Shown here in pieces: positions 35,088 through 43,398 of a DNA stretch of 64,000 bases (position 1 is the stretch's first letter; every line of letters begins with the position of its first letter). The stretch is from contig NZ_CABPSM010000011.1 of the NCBI RefSeq assembly GCF_902459555.1, forward strand, positions 62,001 through 126,000. Reading direction: 5' to 3'. This stretch comes from Pandoraea horticolens (GTDB lineage: Bacteria; Pseudomonadota; Gammaproteobacteria; Burkholderiales; Burkholderiaceae). The notes under the pieces were generated by a model. It was not told the origin of the DNA. It searched no databases and saw only the letters and a program-made list of their open reading frames with translations. The position numbers and the translations under genes are program-made.

Positions 35088-36728
35088 ATGAATTTCGATA
35101 AATTCAATTCCCGGTGCGGTGGCGCCGATCCCGGACGGTATGAACCCGATGGAGCGCAAGGATATGTAAGGGGCGACCGACAGGACGTCAGCATTTTTCG
35201 AATGGCGCTGGTGCACGAGTTGCGGGCCCCGCTCCAAGTGTTGCAAGGGCATCTCGATGCGCTTTGCAGCGGTGTCGATGGCGGCATGGGGGGCGAAGCC
35301 GGGGCGATTGCTCCCAGCGAACGACTTGGCGCCATGCGCAGCATGCTCGGCGTGGTGGCGGGCGCTGTAGACGATGTGCTGCAATTGGGGCAGGGCGAGG
35401 CCACGCATCTGCCACTGCATGAGCGCGTTTTCGAAGTGCGTGCGTGCCTCGACGAGGAGGTCGACGCGTTTGCGGGTGCCGCGCATGCCAAAGGACTCGT
35501 GCTGGGGTGCCACATCGCAGACGACGTGCCCGTCATGATGTGGGGCGATGCCGCTCGCCTGCGTCAGATGTTGCGAACGCTGCTCGACAATGCGCTGAAA
35601 TACACCGTTTGCGGTGGCGTTGCGGTCAGAGTCTCGTGGGATGCCACGCCAGCGCATGCGCATGCGCATGCGGCGACTCGGCGCGATTCTGCTGAGATCG
35701 GGCAGCGAAGAGGCGAGCGTTCGGGGCAATTGACGATCTTCGTCAACGACTCCGGGCCTGGCATTCCTGCTGGCATGGAAAGTGCAGTTTTCGCGGCGTT
35801 TGCGCGAGCGGATCGCTCGGTGTCGGGGACGGGGTTGGGGCTGTGGATCGCGCAACAGTGGGCGCAGCGCATGGGGGGCTCGTTGTGCGTTGAACCGTCG
35901 GCGTCGGGGGCGAGGTTTCGGCTAACCGTGCCATTTGCGATGCCGTGCTCGATGCCTGCGGTTGGCGCGGACGATGCGGCCGCGCCATCGCCATCGGTTC
36001 GGGACGTACCTGTCGCCCGTGTGGACGTGCGCTCTGGACTGCGCGCGCTGGTGGTCGACGATCACGTCATGAATCGCGCCATCCTCGCGGATCAATTGAT
36101 GTCGCTCGGGTGTGTCGTCGAGCGCGCGGAAGATATCACCGAGGCGCTGCTGCAATGGATTTCACATGATATCGACGTGGTGCTCACCGATGTGCAACTC
36201 GGCGGTGCGTGCGGTCTGACACTGGCGAAAACCCTCCGAGCACTGGCCCCGGTGCTTCGCCGCCGGGCACCCGTAGTATTTGCGGTGACCGGGTCGGTGG
36301 TTGGGGCACGGGCAGCCCGGGAGGCTGGCATTGACGATGTCCTGACGAAACCGGTGTCGCGGCAGCGGCTCTCTCAAACGCTGGCGGTGCGGTGGCCATG
36401 CCCCGGTATCGAGGGGGTAGAACGGGGGGAGGGAACTGGGGAGATTGCGCCGGGCGGTACGGCTGAGCATCCGAAAGCGACACGGCCGTCGCTGGTGGAC
36501 GATCCCTACGCGCGACGCATGATGCGCGAGGAAATGGCCAAGGATCTTGCGCGCTTTCGCCGGTTGATCGCCAGGCGTCGTCCAGCCGATCTCGATGCGG
36601 CGCAGGCGTTGCTGCATCGCATGCGCGGAGCGTGCCGGATGTTCGGGGATCCGGCGTTGACCGCGCGATGCGACCGGCTATCCGAGAAGCTGGCGGACTG
36701 CCGGATCGCACCCGGTGATTACAGATAG
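35088..36728 (+). CDS. Soluble hybrid histidine kinase (HisKA-HATPase-REC-HPt)
   Basis: A 546-residue phosphorelay protein with no membrane segment and almost no input domain. The H-box is MALVHELRAPLQVLQGH (His about 42), the N-box LRTLLDNALKYT, G-boxes NDSGPGIPAG and GTGLGLWIAQQWAQR. A receiver domain follows (LVVDDHVMNR, LTDVQLGGACG with phospho-Asp about 367, LTKPVS), and a C-terminal HPt-like helix with 'ALLHRMRGACRMFGD' (His about 509). BvgS-like domain order without a sensor suggests it is driven by a partner protein. No response regulator is adjacent. The 3' end overlaps the convergent hemolysin-III gene by 10 bases. Confidence 0.88.
   Translation: MNFDKFNSRCGGADPGRYEPDGAQGYVRGDRQDVSIFRMALVHELRAPLQVLQGHLDALCSGVDGGMGGEAGAIAPSERLGAMRSMLGVVAGAVDDVLQLGQGEATHLPLHERVFEVRACLDEEVDAFAGAAHAKGLVLGCHIADDVPVMMWGDAARLRQMLRTLLDNALKYTVCGGVAVRVSWDATPAHAHAHAATRRDSAEIGQRRGERSGQLTIFVNDSGPGIPAGMESAVFAAFARADRSVSGTGLGLWIAQQWAQRMGGSLCVEPSASGARFRLTVPFAMPCSMPAVGADDAAAPSPSVRDVPVARVDVRSGLRALVVDDHVMNRAILADQLMSLGCVVERAEDITEALLQWISHDIDVVLTDVQLGGACGLTLAKTLRALAPVLRRRAPVVFAVTGSVVGARAAREAGIDDVLTKPVSRQRLSQTLAVRWPCPGIEGVERGEGTGEIAPGGTAEHPKATRPSLVDDPYARRMMREEMAKDLARFRRLIARRRPADLDAAQALLHRMRGACRMFGDPALTARCDRLSEKLADCRIAPGDYR
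35652..35672 (+). repeat. Hexanucleotide tandem repeat (GCGCAT) inside the hybrid kinase
   Basis: Three and a half copies of GCGCAT encode alternating His and Ala between the N-box and first G-box. The unit is two codons, so copy-number slippage would keep the reading frame. Confidence 0.7.
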
Positions 36729-37363
36729 CGGCAGACGGCGAGATAGTGGCAGGCAGTGCCGCCAACGGCGAACAGATGCCAGACGAGGTGCCCGAACTTG
36801 ATATGGCCGTCGAGTGAATAGAAGATGGCGCCGACGGTGTAGGCGACACCGCCTGCGTAGAGCCATCCCGCACCGGGGCCCGGGATGGCGGCGAGCACCG
36901 GGCCGGCGACCAGCACGGCCATCCAGCCCAGACTGATGTAGATCAGGGTGGAGACGAGCGGCCGATCCAGCAGGCCGAGCGTCTTTGCGATCAACCCGGC
37001 AATGGCCATCACCCATACGCCGGTCAGCAGTGGCCAGCCCCACGGGTCGTGGAGGATCTTGATAGTGAAGGGAGTGTACGTCCCGGCAATGAAAAGAAAG
37101 ATGGCGCAATGATCGACCCGCATGAACAACTGCTTCGCGCGGCCGTCGGGCAGCCCGTGATACAACGCGGAGGCCAGATAGACGACTACCATCGTGACCG
37201 CAAATACGCCGATGCCGATCTGCTGCACCGTGCTTGGCATGGGGGGGCGGACTGCCGTGAAGAGGAAAGGGATCGCTGCGAGAGCCGCCAGACAGGCAAC
37301 GCCGTGACTGGCGCTATTGGCGAGTTCTTCACTTCGGGTTTGTGCACGTGTCAGGGCTTTCAT
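36719..37363 (-). CDS. Hemolysin III / PAQR family membrane protein (YqfA-like)
   Basis: A 214-residue protein with seven predicted membrane helices. The family residues are seen in 'SHGVACLAALAAIPFL', YLASALYHGLPD (Ser and His), FMRVDHCAIFLFIAGTYTPF (Asp and His) and GHLVWHLFAVGGTACHYLA (paired His), which together form the zinc site of the PAQR fold. Bacterial members affect membrane lipid homeostasis; a haemolytic role is not implied. Convergent with and overlapping the hybrid kinase. Confidence 0.92.
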   Translation of the reverse strand: MKALTRAQTRSEELANSASHGVACLAALAAIPFLFTAVRPPMPSTVQQIGIGVFAVTMVVVYLASALYHGLPDGRAKQLFMRVDHCAIFLFIAGTYTPFTIKILHDPWGWPLLTGVWVMAIAGLIAKTLGLLDRPLVSTLIYISLGWMAVLVAGPVLAAIPGPGAGWLYAGGVAYTVGAIFYSLDGHIKFGHLVWHLFAVGGTACHYLAVCRYL

Positions 37364-37391
37364 GCTGCGTCATCCTGTGATTCGACTGCGA

Positions 37392-37949
37392 TCATGCAGG
37401 GTGCGCGGCACGCCACTTGCGGACGGCTTCCATGGTGTTGGCGACGTGCTTGTCCGGATCGAGGCTGACGTAGCTGTAGATCACCTTGCCGTCGGGGGCA
37501 ATGACATACGAGACGCGATTGGCGTAATCGGGTTTGAGCGAGAGCACTGCGTCATAGGCGCGCATGATGTGCTGGTCGGTATCGGCCGCCACGGCAAACT
37601 TGCTGCGGCACTCGGACACGGAGAATTTGTTGAGTGTGTCGATGTTGTCGTGCGAGACGCCGATGACCGTCGCGCCCATCTCCTTGAACTTGTCGGTCGC
37701 TTCGGCAAAGTCGTAGGCTTCGATCGTGCAGCCTTGGGTGAACGCCGCAGGATAGAAGTACAGCACGACGGGGCCGTTCTTGAGCGTGTCGGCCAGCGAG
37801 AAGGTGAATACTTTGCCGCCGAGCGATGCCTGAGCGGAGAACTCGGGGGCTTGGGTGCCGTTTTTCAGAGCGGCATGCGCGGGGATGAAGCACCAGGCCG
37901 TCACACCGATAATGGCGGCTGCGGCAGTGAATCCGAACCAACGTTTCAT
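37392..37949 (-). CDS. Periplasmic peroxiredoxin (AhpC/TSA, Bcp-like)
   Basis: A 185-residue thiol peroxidase with a signal peptide (MKRWFGFTAAAAIIGVTAW, cleavage after AHA near residue 26). The peroxidatic Cys is in 'YFYPAAFTQGCTIEAYDF'. The Bcp resolving Cys five residues later is replaced by Tyr; another Cys in VSECRSKFAVAADTD could resolve instead. It would reduce peroxides in the periplasm using an unknown donor. Located 28 bases after the hemolysin-III start on the same strand, probably transcribed first. Confidence 0.88.
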   Translation of the reverse strand: MKRWFGFTAAAAIIGVTAWCFIPAHAALKNGTQAPEFSAQASLGGKVFTFSLADTLKNGPVVLYFYPAAFTQGCTIEAYDFAEATDKFKEMGATVIGVSHDNIDTLNKFSVSECRSKFAVAADTDQHIMRAYDAVLSLKPDYANRVSYVIAPDGKVIYSYVSLDPDKHVANTMEAVRKWRAAHPA

Positions 37950-38107
37950 GCAAGGCTCCCGAAGTGGATGCTTAAGGATAGAGGCTTGCGAGGGCGCTGT
38001 CCAACGTGCGCCAGCGTTTCCGACGATGCCGGTAGCGTGGTGCCCCCTTCCGTCGAGTGGCCGTCAGTCTACTGACAGTTTCGTGACATTCCTCTGTCAG
38101 CATGATG

Positions 38108-38620
38108 TCATGAAGTGCCGGAGGAAGATCCGGCAATCCCGACAATATGCGGAGGGGCGTCACCGATAGGCAGGACGGTCGTCGACTTGATCTGAGAGAG
38201 CGCGATCATCGAGTTGACCTCCTGGACCATCGGCAATTGTGAAAGCCGCTCGAAGAAGAAACGCTCGTAAGCCTCGACATCGCGCGTGACAATACGCAGC
38301 AGAAAGTCGACGTTGCCCATCAGCACATGGCATTCGAGAACTTCGGGGAATTCCTGGATCGCCTTCGAGAACTCCGGCAGCGCGTTGCGGTTGTGGCCCG
38401 CGAGCTTCACATGCGCGAAGAGCATCACGTTCAGCCCGACCTTCTTGCGATCGACCAGCGCGACACGCCGCTCGATGACGCCCTCGGCATCGAGCCGGTC
38501 GATGCGGCGCCAACATTGGGATTGAGACAGGCCGATGCGCTCGCCGATTTGGGCGGCCGAGAGCGATGCATCCACCTGAAGGATTGCGAGAATTTTCTCG
38601 TCGAATTCGTCAAGTTGCAT
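38108..38620 (-). CDS. Lrp/AsnC-family transcriptional regulator
   Basis: A 170-residue regulator with an N-terminal helix-turn-helix (LDEFDEKILAILQVDASLSA, then IGLSQSQCWRRIDRLDAEGV) and a C-terminal RAM domain ('VLMGNVDFLLRIVTRDVEAY'). Such proteins form octamers sensing amino acids. It is divergent, with a 172-base gap, from the acetolactate-synthase-like gene, so it is a natural candidate to regulate it. The last 15 residues are Ser/Gly-rich. Confidence 0.93.
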   Translation of the reverse strand: MQLDEFDEKILAILQVDASLSAAQIGERIGLSQSQCWRRIDRLDAEGVIERRVALVDRKKVGLNVMLFAHVKLAGHNRNALPEFSKAIQEFPEVLECHVLMGNVDFLLRIVTRDVEAYERFFFERLSQLPMVQEVNSMIALSQIKSTTVLPIGDAPPHIVGIAGSSSGTS

Positions 38621-38792
38621 GATTGATTCCTAAATTGCTTTTCGCGTGAATGAATCATGTGAAAACAACGGAGTTTTGTCAACGATACGCGAAGCATTTA
38701 CCGGCTGATCGCCGTATGCTTGATGCTCATTAGGCATATTTGCCGCAACAATCCGCCCTCGTTCGACGGAATCCGCAGGAAATCACGTACCC

Positions 38793-40613
38793 ATGAAACT
38801 CGATCTGACGTTGCCCGCTGCCGAAGCCGCGACCGGTGCTGTCGCCCAGCCCGTTGCCCCGTTGTCTGCCAAAGGCGCAGACCTCATTGCGCGCACGCTG
38901 GTCGAGATTGGCGTCGATACGGTGTTCTGCTATCCGGGCGGAGCCAACCTCGAGATGCTTGACGCGCTCTCGCGCGTGGCGATCACCCTGGTACGCACCG
39001 AGCACGAACAGGGCTCGGTCTTCGGCGCGCAAGGCTATGCTCGGGCCACCGGTAAGCTGGGTGTTTGTCTGGCGACCTCCGGGCCCGGCGCCACGAATCT
39101 GGTGACCGGGATTGCCGATGCCGCAAGCGACTCCGTGCCGGTCCTCGCCATCACCGGGAATGTCGCCACGCACTGGCTCGGCAAGAACGCGTTTCAGGAA
39201 GTGGACATCGTCGCCATCACCAAGCCCGTCACCAAGCTCGCCCGGCAGGTGCGCGAGCCGCGCGACATTCCCGCCGCGCTGCGTGAAGCGGCGGCGTGCG
39301 CGCTGGCAGGCCGTCCCGGCCCCGTTCTGCTCGATTTCCCGAAAGACATTCAACAGGCGCGCCCCGACCAGCCGACCGATAAGCGTTTCACGGCACCGGT
39401 GCCGGCCGGAATGAGCGAAGAGACCGCTCAGCGGATCGCCGCCCTGCTGGCCAGAAGCGAGCGCCCCGTGATCTATGCCGGAGGGGGCGTGATCGCCTCG
39501 GGCACCGGGACGCGGCTTGTGGCGTTGGCCGAAGCGCTCGATTGCCCGGTGGCGCTCACCATGATGGGCCTCGGCGCCATGCCGGACGACCACCCGCTGC
39601 TGCTCGGCCCGCTCGGCATGCACGGGGCCTACGCGGCCAACGTTGCGGTGAACGAAGCGGATCTCGTGCTGGCGCTCGGTGTACGCTTCGACGACCGCGT
39701 GATCGGCGACCCGTCGTCGTTCGCCCGCCACGCAAAGATCGTCCATGTCGATGTCGACGCCGCCGAAATCGGCAAGAACAAGCCCGTCACGCTCGGCGTG
39801 CATGCGGATCTGCGCGACGCTTTTTCCGGCCTGCTGGCGTATGCGAAGCGTCTCGGCGTGCCGGACTGGCACGCCTACCTGCGCGAGCGCCGCGAGACGC
39901 ATCCGCTACGCGTGGCCCAGCCGGTCGCAGCCGGCGAGGCGAGCGTGCTGACCGGCGTCGACGTCATCACGGCGCTGGCGGCGCTGCTGCCGCCGGAGGC
40001 GGTCGTGACCACAGGGGTTGGGCAGCATCAGATGTGGGCGATGCAACACCTGCGGCTTCGCCAGCCGCGCACCTTCTTGTCGAGCGCGGGCTTTGGCACG
40101 ATGGGCTTCGGTCTGCCTGCAGCCATCGGCGCGAAGGTGGCGTTGCCTGACGTGCCGGTGGTCGACATTGATGGGGACGGCAGCCTCAATATGTCTGTGA
40201 ACGAGCTGTCGACGTGCCGCCGGTACGGGGTGGGCGTCAAGGTGCTGGTCATCAACAACCAGTGGCTGGGCATGGTCCGGCAATGGCAGGACATGATCTA
40301 CGCGCGCAATCGTGTGGCGTCGTCGCTGGTTGACCCGAACGCGCCTGAGGGCGCTAACGATGGACGGCCGTATCCGGACTTCGTCACCATTGCCGCTGGT
40401 TACGGCGTGGCGGGGGCGCGCGTCACCCGAGCGGAGGAATTGCCCGCCGCGCTCGCGCGTATGCTGGAAGACCCGAGCGAGCCCTACCTGCTGGATGTCC
40501 TCGTCGCTCGCGAAGATGACGTCTACCCGATGATTCCTGCGGGCAAGACCTACCGCGACGTGGTTTTCGGTCCCGGACAAGCCGCCGGACCCATCGCGGC
40601 AGGGGCGTTCTGA
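38793..40613 (+). CDS. Acetolactate synthase large-subunit-like ThDP enzyme
   Basis: A 606-residue thiamine-diphosphate enzyme. The catalytic Glu is in LVRTEHEQGSVFGAQGYARA, the ThDP/Mg motif starts VDIDGDGSLNMSVNELSTC and ends VINNQWLGMVRQWQDM; the last segment is typical of acetohydroxyacid synthases. 'PGGANLEMLDAL' and 'LGKNAFQEVDI' also fit. An N-terminal extension of about 25 residues precedes the first conserved strand. There is no ilvN/ilvH small-subunit gene beside it, so it may be a catabolic or stand-alone form. Probably controlled by the divergent Lrp protein. Confidence 0.85.
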   Translation: MKLDLTLPAAEAATGAVAQPVAPLSAKGADLIARTLVEIGVDTVFCYPGGANLEMLDALSRVAITLVRTEHEQGSVFGAQGYARATGKLGVCLATSGPGATNLVTGIADAASDSVPVLAITGNVATHWLGKNAFQEVDIVAITKPVTKLARQVREPRDIPAALREAAACALAGRPGPVLLDFPKDIQQARPDQPTDKRFTAPVPAGMSEETAQRIAALLARSERPVIYAGGGVIASGTGTRLVALAEALDCPVALTMMGLGAMPDDHPLLLGPLGMHGAYAANVAVNEADLVLALGVRFDDRVIGDPSSFARHAKIVHVDVDAAEIGKNKPVTLGVHADLRDAFSGLLAYAKRLGVPDWHAYLRERRETHPLRVAQPVAAGEASVLTGVDVITALAALLPPEAVVTTGVGQHQMWAMQHLRLRQPRTFLSSAGFGTMGFGLPAAIGAKVALPDVPVVDIDGDGSLNMSVNELSTCRRYGVGVKVLVINNQWLGMVRQWQDMIYARNRVASSLVDPNAPEGANDGRPYPDFVTIAAGYGVAGARVTRAEELPAALARMLEDPSEPYLLDVLVAREDDVYPMIPAGKTYRDVVFGPGQAAGPIAAGAF

Positions 40614-40672
40614 GGTCCCGTCAACCGGGCCGGACAACGGTGGAAATAGGGCGTTGCTCCGGTATGGTTTGC

Positions 40673-40691
40673 ATTCTCGTAATATGAGAAT
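40673..40691. repeat. Inverted repeat ATTCTC-N7-GAGAAT
   Basis: A perfect 6-bp inverted repeat between the acetolactate-synthase-like gene and its terminator. The half-sites face opposite to a Fur box, so iron control is not indicated. Confidence 0.35.
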
Positions 40692-40723
40692 TGCGCGGCA
40701 CGTCGCGAGATCGCAACGACACC

Positions 40724-40746
40724 ACCCGCTTCGGCGGGTTTTTTTC
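40724..40746 (+). terminator. Intrinsic terminator with TTCG tetraloop
   Basis: ACCCGC and GCGGGT form a 6-bp stem closed by TTCG and are followed by a run of seven T. It separates the acetolactate-synthase-like gene from the ABC transporter genes. Confidence 0.85.
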
Positions 40747-40808
40747 GCTTTGGGAGCGTCGAGGAGTATCATTGCGCTCTTTCAAGAATTCTCGCCAAGG
40801 AAATCAAC

Positions 40809-41588
40809 ATGTTGACGAAGCGCCTCGTGCTGGCTGCCGCCTGTTTTTTGACGACATTCGCCGCGGTGCCGGCAGCGCAGGCCGCCGATCCCACGTACAC
40901 CGTGGGTGCCGGCGGCACGTATCGCCCGTTCGAGTTCGAAACGCCGCAAAAGGAACTGGTCGGCTTCGACATCGACATCATCAAGGCGATCGGCAAGGCA
41001 GGCGGATTCAACGTGAAGCTGGTCAGCACGCCGTGGGAAGGCATCTTCGCCACGCTGGATCAGGGCGATCGCGACATCATCGTTTCCGGCATCACCATTA
41101 CCGACAAGCGTCGTGAAATGGTCGACTTCTCGGCTCCATACTTCCCGGCCGACCAGGTCATCATCACCTCGCCGAACGCCAAGGTCACCGGCCTGGCCGA
41201 TCTGAAGAAGCTGCAAGTGGGCGTGGTCAACTCGAGCACGGGCGATATTGCCGTCTCGGACGAGCTGGGCAAGGCTAGCACGGCGATCCGCCGCTTCGAC
41301 AACACCCCGCTGATGCTCGAAGAGCTGTACCGCGGCGGTGTGGACGCCGCAGTAGGCGACGTCGGCGTGATCAAGTTCTATATCAAGAGCCACCCGGAAA
41401 AGCCGTTCAAGCTGGTCTACGACAGCAAGTTCAAGCGCCAGTACTTCGGCATTGCCGTGAAAAAGGGCAACAAGGTGGCGCTCGACAAGATCAATACCGG
41501 TCTGAAGAAGATCGTGGCTGATGGCACCTACGCCAAGATCTACAAGCAGTGGTTCGACGCCGACGTGCCGGCGCTGCCGCAACAATAA
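40809..41588 (+). CDS. Basic amino acid ABC transporter, periplasmic binding protein
   Basis: A 259-residue family-3 solute-binding protein. A signal peptide ends near residue 26 (PAAQA-A). The mature part shows 'GTYRPFEFETPQKELVGFDID', 'DIIVSGITITDKRREMVDFS' and a C-terminal 'YAKIYKQWF', typical of the Lys/Arg/Orn/His/Gln group. The downstream astC and astA make arginine a likely ligand; this is inference. A hairpin between it and the permease would give more binding protein than membrane component. Confidence 0.9.
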   Translation: MLTKRLVLAAACFLTTFAAVPAAQAADPTYTVGAGGTYRPFEFETPQKELVGFDIDIIKAIGKAGGFNVKLVSTPWEGIFATLDQGDRDIIVSGITITDKRREMVDFSAPYFPADQVIITSPNAKVTGLADLKKLQVGVVNSSTGDIAVSDELGKASTAIRRFDNTPLMLEELYRGGVDAAVGDVGVIKFYIKSHPEKPFKLVYDSKFKRQYFGIAVKKGNKVALDKINTGLKKIVADGTYAKIYKQWFDADVPALPQQ

Positions 41589-41634
41589 GCAGCGCGTGTA
41601 AGATTCGCGCCACGCGCGCCAGACATCTGGCCAC

Positions 41635-41695
41635 TCGCGGCCCGTGAGCTGATCGTCGGCTATCGACGTCAACCCCCGGGCCGCGAGCGTTTTTC
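41635..41695 (+). terminator. Nested hairpin attenuator between binding protein and permease genes
   Basis: CTCGCGGCCCG (41635-41645) pairs perfectly with CGGGCCGCGAG (41678-41688), with an inner CGTCG/CGACG hairpin in the loop, followed by CGTTTTT. It looks like a leaky terminator within the transporter operon. Confidence 0.7.
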
Positions 41696-41738
41696 CGCCG
41701 GACCGCCGGTTCGTTTCATTTTGTGAGAAAGGTGCTTC

Positions 41739-42491
41739 ATGGGTGGGTTCCAGTGGAACATCATCAGCGAATATATGCCCCTGTTCGTCGAGGGCACGCT
41801 GATGACGCTCAAGTGCACGGTGATCTGTGTGATCGCCGGCACGTTACTTGGGCTCGTGCTTGGCGTCGGCCGTCTGGCCGAAGCGCGCCACGGCTTCTAC
41901 AAGTATTTCCTGCGGTACGCGGTGCAATATCCGGTTCGCTTCTACGTCAGCTTCTTCCGGGGCACGCCGCTGTTCGTGCAGATCCTGCTGATCCACTTTG
42001 CACTCATGCCGCTGCTGATCAATCCGTCGGGCGGAGTGCTCGTGAGTGGCGACTTGGCGCGTGAAATCCGTTCGCAATATGGCGCGTTCATGTCGGCGGT
42101 GCTGGCCATTTCGCTGAATGCCGGGGCATACGTTTCCGAAATTTTCCGCGCAGGCATTCAGTCGATCGATCGCGGCCAGGCCGAGGCTGCCCGCTCGCTG
42201 GGGATGACCTACATGCAGACATTGCGCCGCGTCGTGCTGCCGCAAGCCTTTCGCCGCATGCTGCCGCCGCTGGGCAACAACGCCATCGCAATTGTGAAGG
42301 ACTCGTCGCTGGCATCGGCCATTGGTCTGGCGGAGCTGGCCTACGCGGCGCGTACCGTGTCCGGTGCGTACGCCCGTTACTGGGAGCCGTATCTGACGAT
42401 TTCGCTCATCTACTGGGTGATCACGCTGGTGCTGTCGGCATTTGTTCAACATCTGGAAGTGAGGTACGGCAAAGGTGATCGTCGTCAATAA
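41739..42491 (+). CDS. Amino acid ABC transporter permease (HisM/GlnP type)
   Basis: A 250-residue inner-membrane permease. '[20 protein letters not shown]' is the first conserved helix and the EAA loop reads '[20 protein letters not shown]', the contact to the ATPase. About five helices are visible. Only one permease gene is present, whereas E. coli-type Arg/His systems have two; a homodimer is likely. Its 3' end overlaps the ATPase gene by 17 bases. Confidence 0.93.
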   Translation: MGGFQWNIISEYMPLFVEGTLMTLKCTVICVIAGTLLGLVLGVGRLAEARHGFYKYFLRYAVQYPVRFYVSFFRGTPLFVQILLIHFALMPLLINPSGGVLVSGDLAREIRSQYGAFMSAVLAISLNAGAYVSEIFRAGIQSIDRGQAEAARSLGMTYMQTLRRVVLPQAFRRMLPPLGNNAIAIVKDSSLASAIGLAELAYAARTVSGAYARYWEPYLTISLIYWVITLVLSAFVQHLEVRYGKGDRRQ

Positions 42492-43197
42492 CCTGCAGAA
42501 GCAGTACGGCGAGGCGCACGTGCTGCGCGGCATTTCATGCCGCATCGACGAAAGCGAAGTCGTTTGTGTGATCGGGCCGTCGGGGTCGGGCAAGAGCACG
42601 TTCCTGCGCTGCCTGAACGGTCTGGAAGACGTGAGCGGCGGCGAAGTGCTCGTCAACGGCTTTCATGTGGAAGATCCGAAGACGAACATGAATGCCATGC
42701 GCGCCAGCGTAGGCATGGTGTTTCAGCGCTTCAATCTGTTCCCCCATATGTCGGTGCTCGAGAACCTGATTCTCGCGCCGATGCAGGTGAACGGCATCAA
42801 GCGCGCCGAGGCCGTGACCATTGCCGAGCAACTGCTGCGCAAGGTGGGCCTGATCGACAAGATCGACGCGTTCCCGAACCAGCTCTCCGGCGGTCAGCAA
42901 CAGCGTGTGGCCATCGCGCGTGCGCTCGCCATGCAGCCCAAGGTCATGCTCTTCGACGAGCCGACCTCGGCACTCGACCCGGAACTCGTGGGGGAAGTGC
43001 TCGAAGTCATGAAGTCGCTTGCCAATGAAGGCATGACGATGGTGGTGGTGACCCACGAGATGAGTTTTGCGAGCGAAGTCTCCGACCGTGTTTTCTTCAT
43101 CGATCAGGGCGTAATCATGGAAGAAGGCACGCCGGAACAGATCTTCTCGGCCCCGAAGCACGAGCGTACGCGCGAATTCTTGCGCAAAGTCCTGTAA
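42475..43197 (+). CDS. Amino acid ABC transporter ATP-binding protein
   Basis: A 240-residue ATPase of the GlnQ/HisP group. Walker A is [20 protein letters not shown], the Q-loop [12 protein letters not shown], the signature [20 protein letters not shown] and Walker [18 protein letters not shown], with the H-switch in VVTHEMSFA. All are intact. GTG at 42475 overlaps the permease by 17 bases and gives the standard N-terminus [12 protein letters not shown]. Confidence 0.95.
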   Translation: MIVVNNLQKQYGEAHVLRGISCRIDESEVVCVIGPSGSGKSTFLRCLNGLEDVSGGEVLVNGFHVEDPKTNMNAMRASVGMVFQRFNLFPHMSVLENLILAPMQVNGIKRAEAVTIAEQLLRKVGLIDKIDAFPNQLSGGQQQRVAIARALAMQPKVMLFDEPTSALDPELVGEVLEVMKSLANEGMTMVVVTHEMSFASEVSDRVFFIDQGVIMEEGTPEQIFSAPKHERTREFLRKVL

Positions 43198-43207
43198 TTC
43201 TCACGAT

Positions 43208-43241
43208 TGCGACGCGCGCCGAGGTATATCCGCGCGTCGCA
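43208..43241 (+). terminator. Perfect 11-bp hairpin after the ABC transporter operon
   Basis: TGCGACGCGCG and CGCGCGTCGCA pair perfectly around a 12-base loop, 11 bases after the ATPase stop. There is no T-run, so termination may be Rho-assisted or the structure may protect the message. Confidence 0.5.
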
Positions 43242-43398
43242 TCTGATTACAATGCGGGGGTATGCGCGCCGAGTGCCGTTCTGAAGCCTGTTCGCAGGTG
43301 GCGCGTCGCAGGCACCCTGAGCCCCCAGCCAGGTTTTTTCACAGGGCAGTGACCTTTGTCCGGGCCTGCCCCGCAATCGAAGATTTCACGAGGTAGTC

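Noticed and set aside
40673-40691. Possible Fur box
   Set aside because: The half-sites ATTCTC and GAGAAT face outward instead of the inward arrangement of Fur sites, so only an inverted repeat is claimed.
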